Shown: positions 41,915 to 50,812 of the stretch, in pieces | How the letters are laid out: each line of letters begins with the position of its first letter | Position numbering within the stretch: the stretch's first letter is position 1 | NCBI RefSeq assembly: GCF_004217335.1 | Contig: NZ_SHMP01000010.1 | Span: forward strand, 44,731-108,730 | Direction: 5' to 3' | Length of the DNA stretch: 64,000 nucleotides | From: Natrinema hispanicum | GTDB taxonomy: Archaea > Halobacteriota > Halobacteria > Halobacteriales > Natrialbaceae | The notes under the pieces: generated by a model | Database searches by the model: none | Told to the model about the DNA's origin: nothing | What the model saw: the letters and a program-made list of their open reading frames with translations, nothing else | Made by a program: the position numbers and the translations under genes

Positions 41915-42204
41915 CACTCACCCTCCTTGTCGGCGTTGCGGGCCGCCGTCCAGCCCTGATGGAAAACAGCAAGCTGAGTGCTCGAGTCAAAGGCGGTCCC
42001 ACTTGGCTCGTGGACGAACACCCGCTTGCCAGGTACCGGCGTCACCACACTGTTATCGATGAGTTCAGTCACGAGCTGTCGGGCGGTTGTCTCGCCGAGA
42101 TCTGCTGTCACGACGCGAGTTGCATCCAGATCATGGGCAACTAGTCTGGCTTCGAACCGGCTGTAATCGTCTGCAGTGTCGTCAATCGAATTCGGGTTGG
42201 TCAT
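41914..42204 (-). CDS. small conserved haloarchaeal protein
   Basis: 96 residues (MTNPNSIDDTADDYSRFEARLV). Alpha/beta, with a HEPSGTAFDSSTQLAVFHQGW end. It heads a two-gene operon with the zinc-knuckle protein. Upstream on the minus strand is CCAGCAGTGAATTTTTT followed by GCGCC/GGCGC (42235-42255), nearly the same as before the 32332 gene, so the two operons may be co-regulated. Confidence 0.75.
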   Translation of the reverse strand: MTNPNSIDDTADDYSRFEARLVAHDLDATRVVTADLGETTARQLVTELIDNSVVTPVPGKRVFVHEPSGTAFDSSTQLAVFHQGWTAARNADKEGE

Positions 42205-42234
42205 TGGAAATCACATGACGGCTCACTGTTGAGC

Positions 42235-42255
42235 GCGCCTCATGCCTCACGGCGC
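42235..42255 (-). promoter_or_regulatory. GC-rich inverted repeat after T-rich box
   Basis: Minus-strand GCGCC/GGCGC with loop GTGAGGCATGA, directly after CCAGCAGTGA and a T6 run. It is 31 nt before ATG 42204. The upstream CCAGCAGTGA is shared with the promoter before 32332. Confidence 0.45.
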
Positions 42256-42361
42256 AAAAAATTCACTGCTGGAAGTACAGTCAAGTCGAAGACACTGCAT
42301 GATGCGTACTGGAGTCAGTGATCGATATTCAACAGCGGGCTGGAGTACTGACGGCTGGTGA

Positions 42362-42822
42362 TTACCTCTTGCTGGTCCGGCGACCTGTTCGCAGTTGCCA
42401 CGTCGGCTTCACCCTGAAGGTATCTGGTTCTTCAACGGGATAGGAATGACTCTGGTTCGTCGCCAGTGACGCGGGTCGTTCGAGGCGATTAATCAGTTCA
42501 TCACGCACGTCCTGCCGAGACATCGTCTGTTCGTGCCAGCCAAGCCGTTCGTCGTAATGGCGCTTCTTGAAGCTCTCACCGTATCGGCAGCGATGTACTG
42601 CGTCAGTTTAGCTCCCCAGACGTTCGACGATCGATACTCGGCACCGACGTCTGCATGTGTGAGTTCGACGAGAACACACTCGACGAATGAAATGAGTGAT
42701 TCCCGACTTCGGTCGTTCGGAACACGTAACTCGAGGCCAGACCAGGGTTGCTTGGAGGGCTGCCGGTGAGTTGGTGTCCGATCAATTCCACGGTCTCGTG
42801 GGTGCTGTCGCTCAGTGGTCAT
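42362..42822 (-). pseudogene. frameshifted conserved haloarchaeal gene
   Basis: Frame 1 from ATG 42822 runs to ...VWGAKLTQYIAADT near 42580. The expected continuation is in another frame: ESFKKRHYDERLGWHEQTM then SRQDVRDELINRL, ending at TAA 42362-42364. The junction behaves like loss of one base. The left-over frame-1 tail (RASRSAITTNGL...) is nonsense. The fused protein would be about 150 residues. Either a real inactivation or a sequencing error. Confidence 0.7.
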
Positions 42823-42844
42823 TCGCTATCTCGGGACAGTTCAA

Positions 42845-42869
42845 TCGCCCCGCACCCATCTCGGGGCGA
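42845..42869 (-). promoter_or_regulatory. GC-rich inverted repeat with GATGGGTG loop
   Basis: Minus-strand stem TCGCCCCG/CGGGGCGA, loop AGATGGGTG, directly after a T-rich box, 23 nt before ATG 42822. The loop matches that at 32387-32413 while the stem bases differ in a paired way. Confidence 0.55.
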
Positions 42870-43024
42870 AAAAATACTCCGGTGGGATCGTTTTAGAATA
42901 CGTAGCTCTATCGTAATAATATTCTTTAGACATTGATTCCCGTGGAACAACTGCGCACTACAGGTGCATACTGAACACCTGAATCCCAGAAAGCACTTAT
43001 CCTCGATCCGATAGTTGTCATTTA

Positions 43025-43771
43025 ATGAAAGCTAGAACTCTTCTAGGTATATCACTTCTTGCTGCTCTTCTCCTTCTGGGTGCTATCATCTATCCAGGCG
43101 CGCTCATACAACCATATAGTGGTGAGAGCGAATACTATTCAATTGCACACGAATCCTCAGAAGCATTCAACGAGACTATTGAAGAAGAAAATCTTTCCAC
43201 AAGCGATGCTCTATCGGTAGAAGATCTCTCTCAGAGCGAGCAGAGAGCCTTTACCCAAGCACAAGAACAGACACCAACCGAAGACGACTACGGCCCAAAT
43301 GGTTGGCAGTCCTTAGGTGAACCTCCAGTCTGCGATAACACGCTACTCCTCTGTAATGAGTATGAGGAGATGCCGGCCCCTTCTAACGACGTCTATACCG
43401 TTGTAGAAGATACGAACGGAGAGTTGTATCTTGTGAGAGTAAGTTTTGATATTCCGGGTCCAGCATTGGATGGATTTGATATGGTTATTGAATTCTTCGT
43501 CAAACTAGCTATATTGGGGCCGTATGCCTTCTTCCTTATCTATCGAGTGTGGACGGTCGGCCCACCAGACCCAACGCTCTCCTCTGCGGGATACGGGATG
43601 GCTCTCGTTGTGACAGTATTTGCATATCCCTATCTCCTCATGTTCACAGATATCTCACTCCCATCGTGGCACCTTCATGCCTTAGCTGCGATAACATGGG
43701 CTATGATACTCGTTGAGATCTTGAGAGGGCGTAACGAAATTGAATCAGAGACAGGACAAATCTCCGATTGA
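43025..43771 (+). CDS. secreted/membrane protein, paralogue 2 (DUF7979-like)
   Basis: 248 residues from ATG 43025. CCAGAAAGCACTTAT (42986-43000) ends 25 nt upstream, as before its paralogue at 38849. N-terminal signal or helix (LLGISLLAALLLLGAIIYPGAL), extracellular domain with YYSIAHESSEAF, NGWQ, and VCDNTLLLC, then three membrane helices. Similar in domain order, cysteine spacing and length to the first copy. The repeat CCTGTACTTACCGC follows at 43852. Function unknown. Confidence 0.78.
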   Translation: MKARTLLGISLLAALLLLGAIIYPGALIQPYSGESEYYSIAHESSEAFNETIEEENLSTSDALSVEDLSQSEQRAFTQAQEQTPTEDDYGPNGWQSLGEPPVCDNTLLLCNEYEEMPAPSNDVYTVVEDTNGELYLVRVSFDIPGPALDGFDMVIEFFVKLAILGPYAFFLIYRVWTVGPPDPTLSSAGYGMALVVTVFAYPYLLMFTDISLPSWHLHALAAITWAMILVEILRGRNEIESETGQISD

Positions 43772-43851
43772 TAACGCGGGTGGCAAAGCCTCTTTCAGAG
43801 CATGGTTCTTCTCTTATATACCCAATATGGGATTAGGTGCTAAGTCTACCA

Positions 43852-43865
43852 CCTGTACTTACCGC
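43852..43865 (+). repeat. CCTGTACTTACCGC motif
   Basis: Inner-end motif of the cargo-bearing elements, 80 nt after the 43025 gene. Another copy at 39685-39697 lies 101 nt after its paralogue at 38849. The rest of the arm is diverged in both. Confidence 0.5.
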
Positions 43866-43985
43866 AGAGGGTTCTGAACCTATCACTACCTGCGGGTTTC
43901 AGCAGAGCCGAATACGTGCAGCGAGAGAAGTCTGATCGAGTTAGCCGGGCGCTGCGGACATTCCATCGAACCGCACCGGCACTAT

Positions 43986-45023
43986 TCAGTCAGCGTTCCG
44001 ACTCAATCGCTCAACATGGCTAATTCGGTCGTCTATCGGAGGATGTGTAGACAATATGCGTGTCCAACAGTGTCGGATTCGGCGTATAGCTCTCTCGTAT
44101 AGCCTTCCGGGGGATTGTTCATCAGCTGTCTCTGTCATCCGGACGTCTCTGAGTGCACGTAACCCACTGGCAACTTGGTGTGGGTCATCGAGAAGCTCGG
44201 CTGCGTATCTATCTGCCCGATACTCTAGCTGTTGACGAGCCCATACAAAGACAACTCGTCCAACGAGCACTGCGCTACCAGCAACCAGAAACAGCATCCA
44301 ATGGTGCCGCATAAAATACCGAACAGAGAGGAGTGACAGGGCTGTCAGCACTACCGTCCCAACCAAGGAGACAACTGCATGGTTTTCGTCGACGTGCCCC
44401 AGCTCATGAGCGGCAATCATTGCGATGCATTTGTTGTCAAGTGCTTCAAACGAGTGCTCGTTGATTAGAATGACTTTGTGAGTTGGAAAGACGCCGGCAG
44501 CAAGACCGTTGATCGTCTGCCCGAACTCGCCAGTAACCACTCGAAATGCAACGTCTTGATCGGCACCTATCTCACATGCAGCGCGTTCTCGATCGTTCAA
44601 GGGTCGTGTTGCGACATGATTCCGAAAGAATGTACCCGACATCGACACTATTCCTGCAAGAAGGAGTACTGCAACAACAAGCTCAAGTAGTGATTCTCCA
44701 AAGATGAGTAGTTCGCCAGCAGCGAGCGATACGAGAACGCTGAATCCGACGACTGCAATCCGTGTAACCGCATCCACACGAGAGCTCTCTTCATCGAGAA
44801 TACGCTGCACTTCTGCCAGCACATGTTGTGCTGAGTAAACGACATAGTGTACGAAAGCAGATGCCATGATACTCACGACTGCCAAGGAGATGGAAACCGT
44901 CGAGAGATCGATGGTCGGAACAGCCCATCTGACATAGAGTGTACAACCGAGAAATACAGCTACCGAGAGCAGTATCCACGGTATCAGCTCGGCTACAGAT
45001 TTGCGTAGTAGATGTGTGACCAT
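43986..45023 (-). CDS. M48-family (HtpX-like) membrane metalloprotease
   Basis: 345 residues. Two pairs of N-terminal membrane helices (about 12-55 and 90-130), the zinc motif HELGHVDENH (about 205-214), another helix pair, and the third ligand in EYRADRYAAELL. It would act in membrane-protein quality control. The stop of the upstream primase-like gene is only a few bases away, so it is transcribed with it, an unusual partnership. The C-terminal part contains THPPIDDRI, typical of M48 proteins. Confidence 0.88.
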   Translation of the reverse strand: MVTHLLRKSVAELIPWILLSVAVFLGCTLYVRWAVPTIDLSTVSISLAVVSIMASAFVHYVVYSAQHVLAEVQRILDEESSRVDAVTRIAVVGFSVLVSLAAGELLIFGESLLELVVAVLLLAGIVSMSGTFFRNHVATRPLNDRERAACEIGADQDVAFRVVTGEFGQTINGLAAGVFPTHKVILINEHSFEALDNKCIAMIAAHELGHVDENHAVVSLVGTVVLTALSLLSVRYFMRHHWMLFLVAGSAVLVGRVVFVWARQQLEYRADRYAAELLDDPHQVASGLRALRDVRMTETADEQSPGRLYERAIRRIRHCWTRILSTHPPIDDRISHVERLSRNAD

Positions 45024-45028
45024 CAGAG

Positions 45029-46294
45029 CTACTCCTTTCTTCTGCCAACGAACTGCTTTGTACGAGTCCAGAGTGAATCGTGATCGGGAGACGAATCCAC
45101 GTCTGTCTCGCGTTCTGAACGCTGATCGTGCATCTCAAGTCGTTTCTCACAAGTTGTCAGTTGATCGCGAAGCGTTCGATTGGTTGCCTCGAGTTGCTCG
45201 ATACGCTCAGTTTTCTGTTCGAGCGTGGCTTCAAGTTCGTCGACACGGTCAGTCAACAGTCGATTCTTCTCGATCAAATACGCACGATTCGGAGTCCGCT
45301 CCGATTTGTCACGGGTGGCAGCGGTCGACGACTCGCTCGTTCCGGGAACAGATTCAGTTGACGTCTCTCGAGTATCTGGATCGTAGAACTCAGAGGTACT
45401 CGCAACCGCTCGCTCAACAGTCTTCTCGCCGTACGTAGAGCCGTCTGCGTAGTGGACTTCGTCCCACTTGTCTCGAAGCAGCCCCGATTGGCGGAAGAGC
45501 CGATCCATCTGCTGTTGATCCCCACCAGTCCAGAACGCCAGCAAACAGCACAGCGCCATGTCTGCTTCTGACTGGCTCTCATAACCAGCAGTCGAGCCAC
45601 GCCACAACCGCTCGAATTTCTCGCCGTTCGATGCGTTCCGTGCTCGCTCAAGCAGCTCCTGGTCCTCGAGGTCGACGTTGGTATCGGCTGCACTGCCCGT
45701 CGTTTCCGTCTCGTCGCTAGTGCGACGGTCCCCAGGTTCGTGCTCTGGATCCAGCTCAGAGTCTTGGACGTATTCACGATGGATCGCTACCAGCGCGTCC
45801 TGCCGACGTGCAACACGAGCTGGCGTGTCCTCGAGGTAGTCGCCAGTCACGGTGAAAAACCGAGCAGTGTCATACAGTTCGATGCTACCACGGCGGTTCC
45901 GTCCATCCGGGAGCTCTCCCTTGATGAGTACGTGGAACCCAGTACCCGAGGGAGATATCTCCGTATAGGAATCGAGTCGCTCGATGATGTCCAGCGCTAT
46001 GTCGTCGACGTCGTCGCTTGCGGGATCTCGACAGTCATCTAGATCTACACCGACGATGGGATCGTCGTCGGTAAAGACGAAGCCGATGCCATCGGCGTTC
46101 CCTGTGTCAGCGTACTCGAGGGCTGTCTCGAACGACGCCCATGTTTCGGGATCCGTCGATGACGCGAACGCACCACTCCCTGGCGTCACTGGTATCTTCG
46201 TCGGCTTCCCATCTCGAGGTTCTTCTTTCCAGCAGACCCACTGGTCGCGCTCACGTAGTTCCTCGGGGAGTACCGAGACAGCGCTCTCAGACAT
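45029..46294 (-). CDS. primase-polymerase-like protein with NrS-1-type HBD
   Basis: 421 residues from ATG 46294 (MSESAVSVLPEEL). The N-terminal 190 residues resemble archaeo-eukaryotic primase/PrimPol folds: WVCWKEE, GVDLDDC (acidic pair), SPSGTGFHVLIKG (His motif) and ELYDTARFFTVTGD. A helicase-binding-type domain follows (ADMALCCLLAFWTGGDQQQMDRLFR, GEKTVERAV). The C-terminus is a coiled coil (about 335-390) instead of a helicase domain. Probable replication initiator or primase of the element. Repeats resembling iterons lie directly upstream. Confidence 0.8.
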   Translation of the reverse strand: MSESAVSVLPEELRERDQWVCWKEEPRDGKPTKIPVTPGSGAFASSTDPETWASFETALEYADTGNADGIGFVFTDDDPIVGVDLDDCRDPASDDVDDIALDIIERLDSYTEISPSGTGFHVLIKGELPDGRNRRGSIELYDTARFFTVTGDYLEDTPARVARRQDALVAIHREYVQDSELDPEHEPGDRRTSDETETTGSAADTNVDLEDQELLERARNASNGEKFERLWRGSTAGYESQSEADMALCCLLAFWTGGDQQQMDRLFRQSGLLRDKWDEVHYADGSTYGEKTVERAVASTSEFYDPDTRETSTESVPGTSESSTAATRDKSERTPNRAYLIEKNRLLTDRVDELEATLEQKTERIEQLEATNRTLRDQLTTCEKRLEMHDQRSERETDVDSSPDHDSLWTRTKQFVGRRKE

Positions 46295-46428
46295 CATCGA
46301 TCGACCTCGTAATATGCGTCCAGTTGGACATCGTGCATCCACTATCACGATGCTGACAAACATACCGACATCCAGTGGGCTGTTCGCTACCCTGTCCAAC
46401 GGGGGTAACCCGTTCTATACTAGTTGGT

Positions 46429-46526
46429 TTTGCCCCTCGATTTGCCCTGAACACCGCTCCCGTACTGCGATTTTGCCCTGAACATTCATCAGAAGCTTGA
46501 TCTGAACAGTTGTTTTGCCCTGAACA
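46429..46526 (+). repeat. iteron-like direct repeats, candidate origin
   Basis: TTTGCCCTGAACA occurs at 46441-46453, 46472-46484 and 46514-46526, plus a degenerate copy at 46429-46437 and a partial TCTGAACAG at about 46501. The full copies start 31 and 42 bp apart, close to three and four turns of B-DNA. They lie 135-232 bp upstream of the primase-like gene and downstream of the conjugation operon. Confidence 0.6.
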
Positions 46527-46653
46527 AACATGGGTATAAACCCTTGATTGGTAGTTATATGGTCTGAGAAGCACGGATAGGAATCGCGTTGCTAGTGAAG
46601 AGGTATCCAGTTCTTCGCCCTCTTGAAATATAATCATATTTGTGATAAGAACC

Positions 46654-49600
46654 TCATTCAAGGAGTTCTGATCCGTCTCTGGTCAGATCGATACCAGAGT
46701 AGATAGTCACCAGATCGTCGCCGTCTCTGATACGATCATCCTCATACTCAACAACGTTCGCAAGCTTCCGACCGAACCAGCTCGCGTTTGTACCATCAAT
46801 GTCCTGTTGATCAGTCCATCTCGAGTACGCCTGAAACAATGTTGCCTTCGGTATCTGCGTACCATCTGTTTCTCTGATGTACATCGCTGCGAACGCCTCA
46901 ATGCCATCACTATCTGGCTCGATCTGCACAGATTGCTCTCCTGATGAACGTGACTCAGCCGACTGGGGCGACTCCCCACTCTTGGAGTGCTCAACGGAGG
47001 TAGCATCCGGCCATAGCTCCTCGTCGTCTGGCGATTCAGACAATTCGTATGTGTCGCCCTGCTGGAAGAGTACGGGACTACCGTCTGTAGGGTGTATCAG
47101 GATGAGATAGCTGTCACGCGAATAGTTCGCATCTGGCAGATCAATGTCAGGGAGGAACGGACGTTTGATCGGCATCCAGTCTGCCTCGAACTCGATTTTC
47201 GAGTCATAGGTCAGTGTCTCACCGGGTTGATGAACAGTGTACTGACCAGACTCATGGTCGTAACTGTAGTAGGCCGGCACGTCATCTTTTGTGAGCGGGC
47301 CATCATCCGGTGCACGAGTGAACGCCGCCTCACCGTCAGACAGCACACGTTCTCCGTTGTCACGTATCCAGACAGTCCGATTCGCATTGGATGTCTTGGG
47401 ACGAACCGCAGTGACGCCACCGTGAGCCGTCGCACCACCGCCGAAGGTCACAACCTCGTCGCAATTATAGAACTGTTCAGTGCCGTCCGTTCGCTCTCGG
47501 AATGGCGGCGAGAGGATATTCTCGACTCGTGACGCCCACTCCGTTTCAGGATCACCAGGACGGACAACAAAGATCGGAATGCGGTCTTCCTCGTGAGCGC
47601 GTTTGAGATTCTGCAGAACCTTCGCTGGTCGGTCTGGCGTCGTTGTCTCAGCCTCGATATTAAACACAAAATCGTGGTCTGGGTGCGTCGCAACTGCGTC
47701 AGGTTGCTCGCTCCCATCCTGCTCGAGAATCTCGACACTGAACCCGCGTTCAGTGAGTGATACCTCAGCATCCAAAAGCACTTCATCATGGCTAGTTCCT
47801 CCAGCCGAGCCAACAGTGCCCGTCTTGGGCTGGACAAACTCTTCACCCTTGTCTGTGAGGCGCACGACGATCTCGCCGTTCTGTAGATCGACCTCGATCA
47901 GCCGCGAGGCATCACGCACGTCCGGCAGATCTTCATCTGCATAGTCAATCTCGAGTTCGGTCTTCTCGAGGCGAGCCACGAGTTCCTCGTCAACAGCTGT
48001 TACATCAACCCAGCCGTTTGCCTCTCGCACACCCTCTCGAATTTGGACAGTGCGAAGGGCTTCTGCCATGGTCTCATCCAGTATTTTCGTCGGATTGGCT
48101 GCCTCATTGGCGTCGCTGTAGAGGAGATTCTGGAGGATCTCCGCGTCCGTTAGCGGATCAGTTCCGTAGCGCTCGAGGCTCTGTTCGATGATATCATCGA
48201 TAGTCTCGGTCGACCGAAGCGGTGGATACGGCGGGAATGAGTTGATGAGGACCGGCTCAGAGTAGCGTCCACCGTCAAGCGGGAGTTTCGTCCAGGCCTT
48301 GTACTGATCAGTCGAGATCAAATCCTCCGCCGTGTAGCCCTGGAACCGCTTCATCAGCAGTTGGGCATCGTCGACATCATTGACCGAGAAGGCAAGGAGG
48401 TTATCACAGTTGTTCTGCATCGCTTTCAGCGTATCCTCATCAAACTGCGAGGGGTACTGCGAGGCAAGCGTCACCGACAGACGCATCGACCGAGCACGGG
48501 CTAGCATCGACTCGATATCGAGATTGTCGCTAGCGATGTCGTCGAACTCGTCACACACGACAAAATAGGGATCTGGATCAGTATCGCGTTCATACGACCG
48601 GTGCTGAACGGCACTCCAGAGATTACGCATCACGCCGAGCGTGACCATCTTCTTGATATCCGTATTCTCGACGGGCGTTCGGACGATGACGATTCGGTCG
48701 TCTTCAATAATGTCTCGGAAGTCGATCGTACTCTCACGATGGGCGATGATCCGGCGGATCACTGAATTCTCGACCCACGACTTGATCCGTTTCAGCAGTG
48801 GCCGAACCGTCTCCTCTTCCATATTCGCGATCTCGAGGCAGAACTCTCTGATGTAAGGGTCCTCGACATCGAGCGCGAAGTCTTCGCGCCGCTCGGCATT
48901 GAGCAACGTGAAGTACATATCGATGATCGAGAACGGCTTTTCCGATTTCATCATCGCCCGAGCCATCGACTCGGTGATCGCCTCCATATTGATGCCCCAG
49001 TAGTCGGAGGTATCGAAGACCGCTTTCAAATTCTCGACCCGGTTTTCGATCTCGTTCTCGAGTTCCTCGGTCGTCTCACACTCAGGTACCTCGAGGAAGT
49101 TCATCCCGATCGTCTTCTCATGGATGGTCGAACCAGGCTCGATCCAGACCACGTCCTTGAGTCGGTGTTCGGGGAGTTTTCGCAGGAGTTCACGAGAGTC
49201 GCGGCCTTTCGGATCGAAGTAGGTGAAGCCGTGGCCAGCATACGACCACTGGACCATCATATTCAGCAATTCCGTGGTTTTCCCATAGCCAGTGGTGCCC
49301 GTAATCCAGATATGGCGGAAAAGCGAGTCAAAGCGGAGCGGCACTTCACGGAAGCCCCGCTGTGGGTCCTTGTCGTAGCCGACCCAGAGTGGTGCAGACG
49401 ATGTATCAACACCTGCCTCGAACATCTCGCGAACAAACGGTCCTGCGACAGTACCCTCCTGGACCGTTTCAGTGATGGCCTGCTTTCCACCGACAGAGTT
49501 CGTCTTCTGTTCATCAATATCGTACGTCTCGCCGAGCCGTGACTGGGGAACAGGTGGTGAATCAGGCGGCGAGTCACCGTCATCAGTAGCTTGTGTTGCT

Positions 49601-49674
49601 GGCTCTGTCTCCGTGTCGTCCGTTGCTGCTTCGGGTTTGCTGCGGCTACGGCCAAAGAATCGATCAAACACCAT
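46654..49674 (-). CDS. VirD4/TraD-like coupling ATPase
   Basis: 1006 residues from ATG 49674 (MVFDRFFGRSRSKPE); it overlaps the preceding gene by 11 nt. After an acidic N-terminus comes a P-loop ATPase with Walker A GTTGYGKTTE and Walker B FVVCDEFDDIA, and YFDPKGRDSRELL between them, as in conjugative coupling proteins. The C-terminal 450 residues hold an unassigned region with a possible nuclease-like fold (SVEILEQDGSEQPDAVATHPDHDF). It would bring DNA to the VirB4-type secretion channel. Confidence 0.85.
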   Translation of the reverse strand: MVFDRFFGRSRSKPEAATDDTETEPATQATDDGDSPPDSPPVPQSRLGETYDIDEQKTNSVGGKQAITETVQEGTVAGPFVREMFEAGVDTSSAPLWVGYDKDPQRGFREVPLRFDSLFRHIWITGTTGYGKTTELLNMMVQWSYAGHGFTYFDPKGRDSRELLRKLPEHRLKDVVWIEPGSTIHEKTIGMNFLEVPECETTEELENEIENRVENLKAVFDTSDYWGINMEAITESMARAMMKSEKPFSIIDMYFTLLNAERREDFALDVEDPYIREFCLEIANMEEETVRPLLKRIKSWVENSVIRRIIAHRESTIDFRDIIEDDRIVIVRTPVENTDIKKMVTLGVMRNLWSAVQHRSYERDTDPDPYFVVCDEFDDIASDNLDIESMLARARSMRLSVTLASQYPSQFDEDTLKAMQNNCDNLLAFSVNDVDDAQLLMKRFQGYTAEDLISTDQYKAWTKLPLDGGRYSEPVLINSFPPYPPLRSTETIDDIIEQSLERYGTDPLTDAEILQNLLYSDANEAANPTKILDETMAEALRTVQIREGVREANGWVDVTAVDEELVARLEKTELEIDYADEDLPDVRDASRLIEVDLQNGEIVVRLTDKGEEFVQPKTGTVGSAGGTSHDEVLLDAEVSLTERGFSVEILEQDGSEQPDAVATHPDHDFVFNIEAETTTPDRPAKVLQNLKRAHEEDRIPIFVVRPGDPETEWASRVENILSPPFRERTDGTEQFYNCDEVVTFGGGATAHGGVTAVRPKTSNANRTVWIRDNGERVLSDGEAAFTRAPDDGPLTKDDVPAYYSYDHESGQYTVHQPGETLTYDSKIEFEADWMPIKRPFLPDIDLPDANYSRDSYLILIHPTDGSPVLFQQGDTYELSESPDDEELWPDATSVEHSKSGESPQSAESRSSGEQSVQIEPDSDGIEAFAAMYIRETDGTQIPKATLFQAYSRWTDQQDIDGTNASWFGRKLANVVEYEDDRIRDGDDLVTIYSGIDLTRDGSELLE

Positions 49675-50812
49675 TGTGTCCTCCAGAAGAACCGTTGTGT
49701 TCGGTGGAAGCGCTGCTATCGGCGGACTGTTCGTATTTCCCGAGATCGGCAGGGGCTCGGTCACCACGTCGAGTATATCGCCAGTCGATATTCGGCGTCT
49801 CAATCTCTGCATTGGGGATGTGTGCGACGCCGGCGAGTTCGTCGACGGTCATAATCATGTGCCGATCGATCCACTCGCGGTCACGCATTCGCTCGACAAA
49901 CTGCCGAAGCCGTGTGGCACGTTTCCGCTCTCGGCGATGCCAGACAGGCTTGTCGTCGAGGCCCTGCTCAGTGATCGCATTGTAGTACTTCCTGAACATC
50001 CCCGCAACACCACGGGCACGGGCCTCAGCTTCGGCCTGTTCGCTCGAGACAGCAAGCACGCGAATGTTCACGTGGAAGGCCTGTTGGCCACGTTGTTGTT
50101 CGATCGTTTTTGCAGCCTGTTTGTCCTTCTCGCTTGGCGGTCGCGTGCGGGGATTGAGCCAGCCGACGGATGTCCCCTGCCGAAGCGCATGGGCAAGCTC
50201 GTCGACGCTATTATGTTTGAACTGGTCACCGTCGGTCCACGACTGTTTCGCAGGTCGGAAGACGACCTGCGTAACGACTGTACTCTCATCGAGCGACAAC
50301 ATCTCGCTCGTGATTTCGCCGTAGGGATCTGTCTCGAAGCCCTCGCTGTTGTGATGGCGAATCGGATAGTAGGGGATCTTCTCCATCTCGAGCCACGCAC
50401 CGGCAACGTACTCGTCAGCGTCAATGACGGGAAACGCATAGCCCTCCTCAACCGGAAAGACCTCGCTGTTGGCGTAGTTGTTTCCGACACGCCGACGGAA
50501 CTTGTCGGCAGCTGCCTCAGTGGCAGCGTGCATGTAGAACTTGATCTTCCCTTCGTCGAACCAGACCTCGAACGAGTGGTGGTCACTCGTGTTCTTCCCA
50601 CGGAAATTCGTCGTCACATCGTGGACCGATTGGAGGACTCCAGCCCCATCCGCGATACCGTTGTTCTCTTTGTAGGGACGAATTCGCAGTAGTGTGCCTG
50701 GTGTGTCCGCTTGCCGTTGGACAAACGAGTCGTTCTCTCCGAAGTCGAGTTGCGTCGCTTCGTACTGTGGCGACGAACCCAGGATCGTCTTGATTTGATT
50801 AAGGCTAGTCAT
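49664..50812 (-). CDS. conjugation-operon protein of unknown function
   Basis: 382 residues from ATG 50812 (MTSLNQIKTILG); a much longer upstream frame is an overlap artefact inside virB4. It overlaps both neighbours (8 nt with virB4, 11 nt with virD4), so it is firmly in the operon. Mixed alpha/beta (FEVWFDEGKIKFYMHAATEAAADKFRRRVG) with a basic helical region. No membrane helix or ATPase motif. In bacteria, a gene between virB4 and virD4 often encodes a channel or recognition component; here the fold is not recognised. Confidence 0.75.
   Translation of the reverse strand: MTSLNQIKTILGSSPQYEATQLDFGENDSFVQRQADTPGTLLRIRPYKENNGIADGAGVLQSVHDVTTNFRGKNTSDHHSFEVWFDEGKIKFYMHAATEAAADKFRRRVGNNYANSEVFPVEEGYAFPVIDADEYVAGAWLEMEKIPYYPIRHHNSEGFETDPYGEITSEMLSLDESTVVTQVVFRPAKQSWTDGDQFKHNSVDELAHALRQGTSVGWLNPRTRPPSEKDKQAAKTIEQQRGQQAFHVNIRVLAVSSEQAEAEARARGVAGMFRKYYNAITEQGLDDKPVWHRRERKRATRLRQFVERMRDREWIDRHMIMTVDELAGVAHIPNAEIETPNIDWRYTRRGDRAPADLGKYEQSADSSASTEHNGSSGGHNGV

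Noticed and set aside
46429..46526. CRISPR-like repeat array
   Set aside because: The repeats are short (13 bp), unequally spaced by non-spacer sequence and only three; no cas genes are nearby. Interpreted as iterons instead.
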